A DNA stretch of 17,859 nt. It comes from CAZPLZ01 sp964587525. GTDB lineage: Bacteria; Oederibacteriota; CAKKQC01. Position numbers and translations under genes: made by a program. The notes beneath the pieces were generated by a model, which saw only the letters and a list, made by a program, of their open reading frames with translations, did not search any database and was not told where the DNA came from. Positions 12,920-17,859 of the stretch are shown piece after piece; the stretch's first letter is position 1; the number at the start of each line of letters is the position of its first letter. The stretch is taken from contig CAZPLZ010000064.1 in the NCBI GenBank assembly GCA_964587525.1, positions 1-17,859 of the forward strand, written 5' to 3'.

Positions 12920-15733
12920 CTACGGCACCGGTACACTGCACTTCTCAAGTATCGCGACGATCTCACCCGGCTGGCGGGACACATCCCAAACCCACTTGCC
13001 AAAACCGCCGTGTGTATTGACGGCTTTCACCCATTCGTTGAGGAACTCGCGCTTCGTACGATCTTCCTCGGAGTCCCTTCCCTTCACCTCAAGAACTAGC
13101 GTAGCGGCGTTGGCCAGCTTGATCATGAAGTCGGGACGATACTTGCGCACAACGCCATTGTGGACATACGGAATCTCGAAACCCAGATGATCGTTCTTCA
13201 CCCAGGCCGCGACCTGCGAAGACCGTTCTAATTCAAACGCCTCCGCAACCTCCCAGGTGCTGTCGTAGACACAGTGGCTTATGTGCGAACGCTTGGTGTA
13301 TTCACATGGCTTCGACGTGAACCACGTTCGAACACCCCCTGTCGAGCGCAACGGATGCTCGGTATCGAAGATCGGGGCGAGAGATTCTGTGTTCTCAAAC
13401 CGGATCGCTTCCCATATATGCTGAACAACCTTGGACATGTTGAGCGTGATGATGATTCTTCGACGGGCTTCGTCCTGATTCAGGAGGGGCGGATTCACAA
13501 CGATCAGATCGCTTGTGACGAAACGCTCGACAAGTCGAATCAACTGGGCCAGCAAGTACTCACGGTTTCCTTTCCACGAAGGCCGAATCAAGTCAAACTC
13601 ATCGGCTGCAGTCTCGAAAACGATCTTCTGCATCCGAAACTTCTGCGACAGTTCCTGCAGATCAATCTCGGTCAGATGCATTATGTCGGGCTTCCCCTCA
13701 AGGATAGGGGCAAGCAAAGCTTGGGTTGCCGTATCCGAAGCGTTCAGCTTCAACGGCTTCACGCGTGTCAAATCAAGATCGAGTAGTGGGCGATACTCGT
13801 GGTCAATTCGAACGATGTTCGGCCACGATATCGCGTACTGAGTCTTCTCCTTGACCGGCTCGATCCTAGTCTTGGGATCTGGCGGAGGCGGAGGTGTTCC
13901 CTCTCCCCCCTCATGTGGAAGAAACGTGAATGGTACTCCAAAGATGTTGACGTATTCCGGATCGAACAAACCGCTCTCAGAATTGACCTCGTAGCTGGCT
14001 CGTCTCAGTCCACGCCCCACTACCTGCTCACAAAGCAACTGGCTTGAGAAGGCCCGCAGTCCCATTATGTGAGTGACCGTCTTGGCGTCCCAACCCTCGG
14101 AGAGCATTCCCACCGATATAACCTTCTGAATCTTCTCCCCAGGCTTTCCGACCTGTCCGACGGTGTCGACCTGCTGGCGCAAATACTCAGCCTGTTGGTC
14201 CTTGGTGAGCTTGGGCTTTGGATTGTCATTCTCCTCATCATCTATCTCTTCTCCCACCTCAGCCGACAATACAAGCTCTTCCACTCGTGACTCCGCCTTG
14301 TCCAGCACCCTTGAATCGATGTGCAGCGTTCGCTCCGCATCACGAAGCTCGTCAATCTTGATCTTCCCGTGAGTGAACGCGTAGTGCACCCGAGCCGCAG
14401 TCTCGGTCCGGTTGGCAACGGTGATCATGACCGGTGCCGTCGGGAATTCCGCTTCACGCCACTTCTTCGCGGTTTCCAACCAATCCTTCCCCAGCAAGTA
14501 GTAGCCATTGATTACCAAGTCTGGAAGCGGCTCTTGAGGTTCCGCCTTGCGATTCAGATCATCTTTCACATCCTGATCCATGTAGATGTGGTAGAGCTTC
14601 GACCTATAAGTGTGGACGTTCGGAACCCCGTCATCCCGAACCACCACACGAGGGGTCTTCACCAAACCTGCTTCGATGGCATCGTTCAAGCCGTAATCAC
14701 AAACAATCCAGCCAAAGAGGGTCTCTTCACCAGCTTGATGTCCTGTGGGTGCGAACGGCGTGGCCGAGAGATCACAGCAGCATAGGATGCCTCGCGTCTT
14801 GTGTAGTCGATCCAACCCTCCGACCCACTGCGTAGCCTCTTCTATGTCGTCCTTGCTCACCCCCTTGACCGACGACTTCGGAGGTACGCGCCAAGCATGA
14901 TGCGCCTCGTCGTTAATTACGAGGATGCTGCTCGCACTCGCAAGGTCGCCCAGCACGCGCCGAGTGAACGCTTCATCGCTTTCGGGACCCTTCTTGACTA
15001 CCTTCGGGCCGTCATCAGGATCGAGGGGCATGAGAACATGCCAATTGCGGATCAAGACTCTTGCCTGACGAAGTTTGTCATGTAGACCTGGAGGAATGAG
15101 GCCGAACTCGTCATAGTAGTTTCCAGGATCAGAGGGCACCAAGACCTGCAATCGACGTTTCACCGTAAGCCCAGGAGCGACAACGAAGATATTCTTCGAG
15201 AATCTCTTGTCTTGCGGGTATGTCGCCTTGTTCAACACGTGCCAGGCGATGATCATCGCCATCGCAGTTGTTTTCCCTGAACCAGTCGCCATCTTGAGAC
15301 AGAGCCGGACGAACTCCCCACCGTCACTCGGGATCGTGATCCCCTGACGTTCGGAAGCAGACGCCTCTGTCAGCCAGATCATAGTTTCGATGGCCTCAAT
15401 CTGACAGAAGAAGAGCCTTCGGTCCTCTCCCCGCTGCTGTGGATCATGCCAATGCTCAAGGAGGCGCTTGGTGATGCCGGAGACCCCGGCATATGGAGTG
15501 GTGGAATGCTGGCGCCACGCCTTGACCCGATCCCTTATCTGGTTGACCAGAGGAAGAGCGACAAAGATGCCAGGATCGTCGAAAGATTTCGAACTCTCTG
15601 AGGCCCGGATATAGCCGGCCGGCCGGCGATTCTCAACCAGGCGGAATAGCTGAGTTTCGCGATTATATGACCAGTGCTGAGAAGGCTCCTCGAAGGGGCT
15701 ATTTATAACTAGGCGATCGATTCCTCCTGGCAT
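12920..15733 (-). CDS. res: Type III-like restriction endonuclease, helicase (Res) subunit
   Basis: 937 residues, the usual size for this group. The start ATG overlaps the mod stop as TAATG. Superfamily 2 helicase motifs occur in order: a Q-like segment RRLFFCQIEAIETMIWL, Walker A MATGSGKTT (148-156), VVAPGLTVKRRL, DEAH box INDEAHHAW (273-281), SATPF (323-327), SVGMLSEGWDAKTVTHIMGL and the arginine-finger motif QVVGRGLRR. Near the C-terminus a PD-(D/E)xK nuclease is visible: RPDFMIKL (Asp868) and LVLEVKG (Glu882, Lys884). It should translocate on or change conformation along DNA by ATP hydrolysis and cut when two unmethylated sites meet, together with Mod. A run of five prolines (EGTPPPPPDPK) marks a linker. 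I think it belongs to the BPTD_3080-like type III group; that subgroup name is from memory. Confidence 0.9.
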   Translation of the reverse strand: MPGGIDRLVINSPFEEPSQHWSYNRETQLFRLVENRRPAGYIRASESSKSFDDPGIFVALPLVNQIRDRVKAWRQHSTTPYAGVSGITKRLLEHWHDPQQRGEDRRLFFCQIEAIETMIWLTEASASERQGITIPSDGGEFVRLCLKMATGSGKTTAMAMIIAWHVLNKATYPQDKRFSKNIFVVAPGLTVKRRLQVLVPSDPGNYYDEFGLIPPGLHDKLRQARVLIRNWHVLMPLDPDDGPKVVKKGPESDEAFTRRVLGDLASASSILVINDEAHHAWRVPPKSSVKGVSKDDIEEATQWVGGLDRLHKTRGILCCCDLSATPFAPTGHQAGEETLFGWIVCDYGLNDAIEAGLVKTPRVVVRDDGVPNVHTYRSKLYHIYMDQDVKDDLNRKAEPQEPLPDLVINGYYLLGKDWLETAKKWREAEFPTAPVMITVANRTETAARVHYAFTHGKIKIDELRDAERTLHIDSRVLDKAESRVEELVLSAEVGEEIDDEENDNPKPKLTKDQQAEYLRQQVDTVGQVGKPGEKIQKVISVGMLSEGWDAKTVTHIMGLRAFSSQLLCEQVVGRGLRRASYEVNSESGLFDPEYVNIFGVPFTFLPHEGGEGTPPPPPDPKTRIEPVKEKTQYAISWPNIVRIDHEYRPLLDLDLTRVKPLKLNASDTATQALLAPILEGKPDIMHLTEIDLQELSQKFRMQKIVFETAADEFDLIRPSWKGNREYLLAQLIRLVERFVTSDLIVVNPPLLNQDEARRRIIITLNMSKVVQHIWEAIRFENTESLAPIFDTEHPLRSTGGVRTWFTSKPCEYTKRSHISHCVYDSTWEVAEAFELERSSQVAAWVKNDHLGFEIPYVHNGVVRKYRPDFMIKLANAATLVLEVKGRDSEEDRTKREFLNEWVKAVNTHGGFGKWVWDVSRQPGEIVAILEKCSVPVP

Positions 15734-17859
15734 TACTTGACGTCGATGATCCGGAGACTCTCAATGCCCCGATCATCAATGATCTTCACAGCCACTCGCT
15801 TGCCAGGTTCGAACGGAAGTGAAACAGTGCCCCGATAGACCTCGATGCGCTGCTCATCGATCTCAGCCTTGAGGTTCCTCGCGAGCCTGCTCCATCCTTC
15901 GCCGTCGCCAGCCATCGGGAAAAAGACCTGACGTGGATAGAGGCTTCGTCCATCGTAGTCGGGGTCCAGTAGCCACATGGCAATCTTCTTGGTATCTCCA
16001 GACTCGATACTGCCTGTCCTTGTGTTGTAGTAGTCGAAGCCTCGCACTTCCACTTGTAACTTCCCCTTGTCAGAACCAGACTTGATGGTTCTAAGCTCCA
16101 CGTCAGGTTGGCCGACCAACCAGAAGCTCTGATTGCTGGACCGACTCTTCTTCAAATCGTCCGTCAGCAAGTCAGTGTTCATTTGAGCCTTGAGAAAAGT
16201 GAAGCCTGTTTTCTCCTTCGTTAGCTGGTCAATATCCTTGGCCGCCTCAGGATCAAACTGGAACGCGGAAAAAACAATAACTGATGGCTTTGGATGGAGG
16301 GTGCGGGCTTCCTCCCAAGCCATCTCAACTTGCTTCTGTTCCAAAGGAGCATATTCCGGGCCGAAAGAAACAACGACCCGTTGTGGGCTTGCTTCGTTTG
16401 TTTCAGCCACCGCATGCAAATGGCGAGTCGCCCCTAGCGGCTCGACCCGCGAGAAGCAAATCATCTGCCCACTCTTGCCTCGAATACCGCTCTTCCCTAG
16501 TTCATCCCTCCATTCAGCATGACGCAAGGTAGCATCCTCTCGTCCTACAGACATGTCTCCTTCCCGTGTCCTCTCATTAAGTTCAGCGAGAGGCATAACC
16601 CCTGGCGATGGCACTGCTTCAACAGTGAACGGGCCCGATACCCGAATCTTGCCAGTGTCAATCTCCGGCTGGTCCAGCAAATCTTCTTGGGCAGGAGGCT
16701 CATTCTGTGCCAAGCATCGCAACGTAACATGAGGTACTCGCTTGTAGTTGAAACCTCCGCCAACTCCTTGCTCGGCATACCGATAGGAATAGAATGGATA
16801 AACTGCCGTCATTAGGCGCTGCTTCGCTAGTGTGATCGCCACACGAGAAGTGTCACAAGTGATCCATCGCCGTCCCCACTGCTCACATACAAACGCTGTG
16901 GTTCCAGAGCCAGCAGTCGGGTCGAATACCAGGTCCCCCGGAGCGGAAGTCATAAGAACACACCGCGCGATGACCTTGTCGTTTGTCTGCACAACATAGA
17001 CTTTTCTCATGCCGCTTCCAGATGCCGTGTCATTCCAGATATTCGTCAAGGGGTTGACCGGAAAGTCGTCCACATACCGAATGTATGCGAGAGTGCTTCC
17101 TGTCCTTGCCACCCTCCCACGTTTGATCAGTTGCTCCATTCCTTCTTTGTTGGTTGACCAACTCCTACCCGCTGTTGGACGAAATACTTGTCCTCCGAGT
17201 TTCACTGGATAGATGCAACTCTCGGTTGTGCCGGCCGCCAGAAGAATCTGGTACCGAAATATCTTTGAGCCATTCGGAATCAACGTCAGATCCTCTTGCT
17301 CCTGCGCTGTCATAGGACGCCGGTCCCCGGAAGCTTCCTCGACCATCCTGTATGCCGTATCGCCATACAAGTCTTTCTCGGCATAGAGAGCATTGAATTT
17401 CATCTGCTCTCGATTCTTTGCGTACCATAGTATGTAGTTCGCGACAGCCGGAAGGGATTCTGTGCCCAATCCGGCAGTCTTCTTGAACGTTATCAACGAA
17501 GCGAAACCCTTACTCCCAAACACTTCATCCATGAGATTCCTAACAATATGGATGTTCTCTTCAGAAATCTGAACAAAACAGGATCCGGTTTCGGCAAGTA
17601 GTTCCCGGGAAAGCAGAAGGCGATCTCGAAGATAGGTTAGATACGAATGGATTCCTATCTCCCACGTATCACGAAAGGCCCGGATCATCTCAGGTTCCTG
17701 AGTGAGATCCTCATCCTTCCCTTCCTGAACCGATCGCTTGTTGACGAATGGTTGGAAATTAGACCTATATGTCACTCCATACGGGGGATCGATATACACT
17801 ACTTGCGAAACGCACCCCGTTTGAACTGGACCGGAGAACAAGGGTAGTCTGAGCCCAGC
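15733..17859 (-). CDS. mod: Type III-like DNA methyltransferase (Mod), 5' end outside window
   Basis: The frame is open to the right window edge; the codons before the apparent TTG start read AGLRLP, and the catalytic motif lies only about 25 residues from the edge, so the true start and roughly the first tenth or more of the protein are outside. Motif IV is VVYIDPPYG, followed about 290 residues later by motif I VFDPTAGSGTTAFV, the order of beta-class N4-cytosine/N6-adenine methyltransferases of type III systems (N6-adenine expected). The segment between carries the target-recognition region, and about 350 residues after motif I form a long C-terminal extension with beta-rich stretches (LRTIKSGSDKGKLQVEVRG). 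It methylates the recognition site and supplies specificity to Res. It is transcribed first, with res coupled behind it. The lower GC and distinct codon use suggest acquisition by transfer. Confidence 0.9.
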   Translation of the reverse strand, partial: AGLRLPLFSGPVQTGCVSQVVYIDPPYGVTYRSNFQPFVNKRSVQEGKDEDLTQEPEMIRAFRDTWEIGIHSYLTYLRDRLLLSRELLAETGSCFVQISEENIHIVRNLMDEVFGSKGFASLITFKKTAGLGTESLPAVANYILWYAKNREQMKFNALYAEKDLYGDTAYRMVEEASGDRRPMTAQEQEDLTLIPNGSKIFRYQILLAAGTTESCIYPVKLGGQVFRPTAGRSWSTNKEGMEQLIKRGRVARTGSTLAYIRYVDDFPVNPLTNIWNDTASGSGMRKVYVVQTNDKVIARCVLMTSAPGDLVFDPTAGSGTTAFVCEQWGRRWITCDTSRVAITLAKQRLMTAVYPFYSYRYAEQGVGGGFNYKRVPHVTLRCLAQNEPPAQEDLLDQPEIDTGKIRVSGPFTVEAVPSPGVMPLAELNERTREGDMSVGREDATLRHAEWRDELGKSGIRGKSGQMICFSRVEPLGATRHLHAVAETNEASPQRVVVSFGPEYAPLEQKQVEMAWEEARTLHPKPSVIVFSAFQFDPEAAKDIDQLTKEKTGFTFLKAQMNTDLLTDDLKKSRSSNQSFWLVGQPDVELRTIKSGSDKGKLQVEVRGFDYYNTRTGSIESGDTKKIAMWLLDPDYDGRSLYPRQVFFPMAGDGEGWSRLARNLKAEIDEQRIEVYRGTVSLPFEPGKRVAVKIIDDRGIESLRIIDVK

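Noticed and set aside
1..17859. CRISPR arrays, tRNA or rRNA genes, insertion-sequence transposases
   Set aside because: No regularly spaced repeats, no tRNA-like cloverleaf or rRNA segments, and no transposase motifs were seen in reading both strands.

Overview
The window comes from a GC-rich bacterial chromosome. Two proteins point to the Planctomycetota/Verrucomicrobiota/Acidobacteriota style of genome: a large sugar-dehydrogenase-like beta-propeller with the 'DTDGDGVADE' loop (gene 1), and a secreted PQQ-type propeller beginning NWPQWRGP (11355-12677). I cannot place it more finely. Several starts are GTG and stop/start overlaps (GTGA, ATGA, TGATG, TAATG) are frequent, so the genome is tightly packed. 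Base composition falls by eye from strongly GC-rich (1-9 kb) to clearly more balanced in 12.9-17.9 kb, where a restriction-modification locus lies.

Layout. (a) 1-1309 +: C-terminal part of a propeller protein, cut at the window start. (b) 1324-4712 -: an EamA/DMT transporter followed by an 836-residue membrane protein (predicted lipid-linked-sugar glycosyltransferase fold with a C-terminal TPR tail), joined by a GTGA overlap. (c) 4755-5897 +: SGNH/GDSL-type hydrolase, divergent from (b). (d) 5928-11379 -: one compact gene string, in transcription order eboE (TIM barrel), a 52-codon scrap resembling the C-terminus of a type I HsdM, an ORF6N-domain gene, a doubtful 87-codon ORF, eboF (phosphodiesterase/alkaline phosphatase superfamily), a SAM methyltransferase and a PA0069-type radical SAM protein. 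(e) 11355-12677 +: PQQ-like propeller, divergent from eboE with almost no intergenic space. (f) 12678-12919: short non-genic strip holding a decayed-looking ORF tail. (g) 12920-17859 -: type III-like restriction-modification pair, mod (5' end beyond the window) then res, joined by a TAATG overlap.

How it fits together. eboE and eboF belong to the widespread ebo cluster, known from work on cyanobacterial scytonemin and on pseudomonads and proposed to move a biosynthetic precursor out of the cytoplasm. In the known cluster the order is A-B-C-E-F; here only E and F are present, in the same order and strand, but they are separated by about 1 kb of restriction-modification-type debris (HsdM tail plus ORF6N). 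The methyltransferase and radical SAM genes are translationally coupled behind eboF and may be co-transcribed with it. The complete-looking mod/res pair a few kb away suggests this stretch is a repeated landing site for defence genes. The most interesting feature is this broken ebo operon with its intergenic insert and its coupled tail genes.
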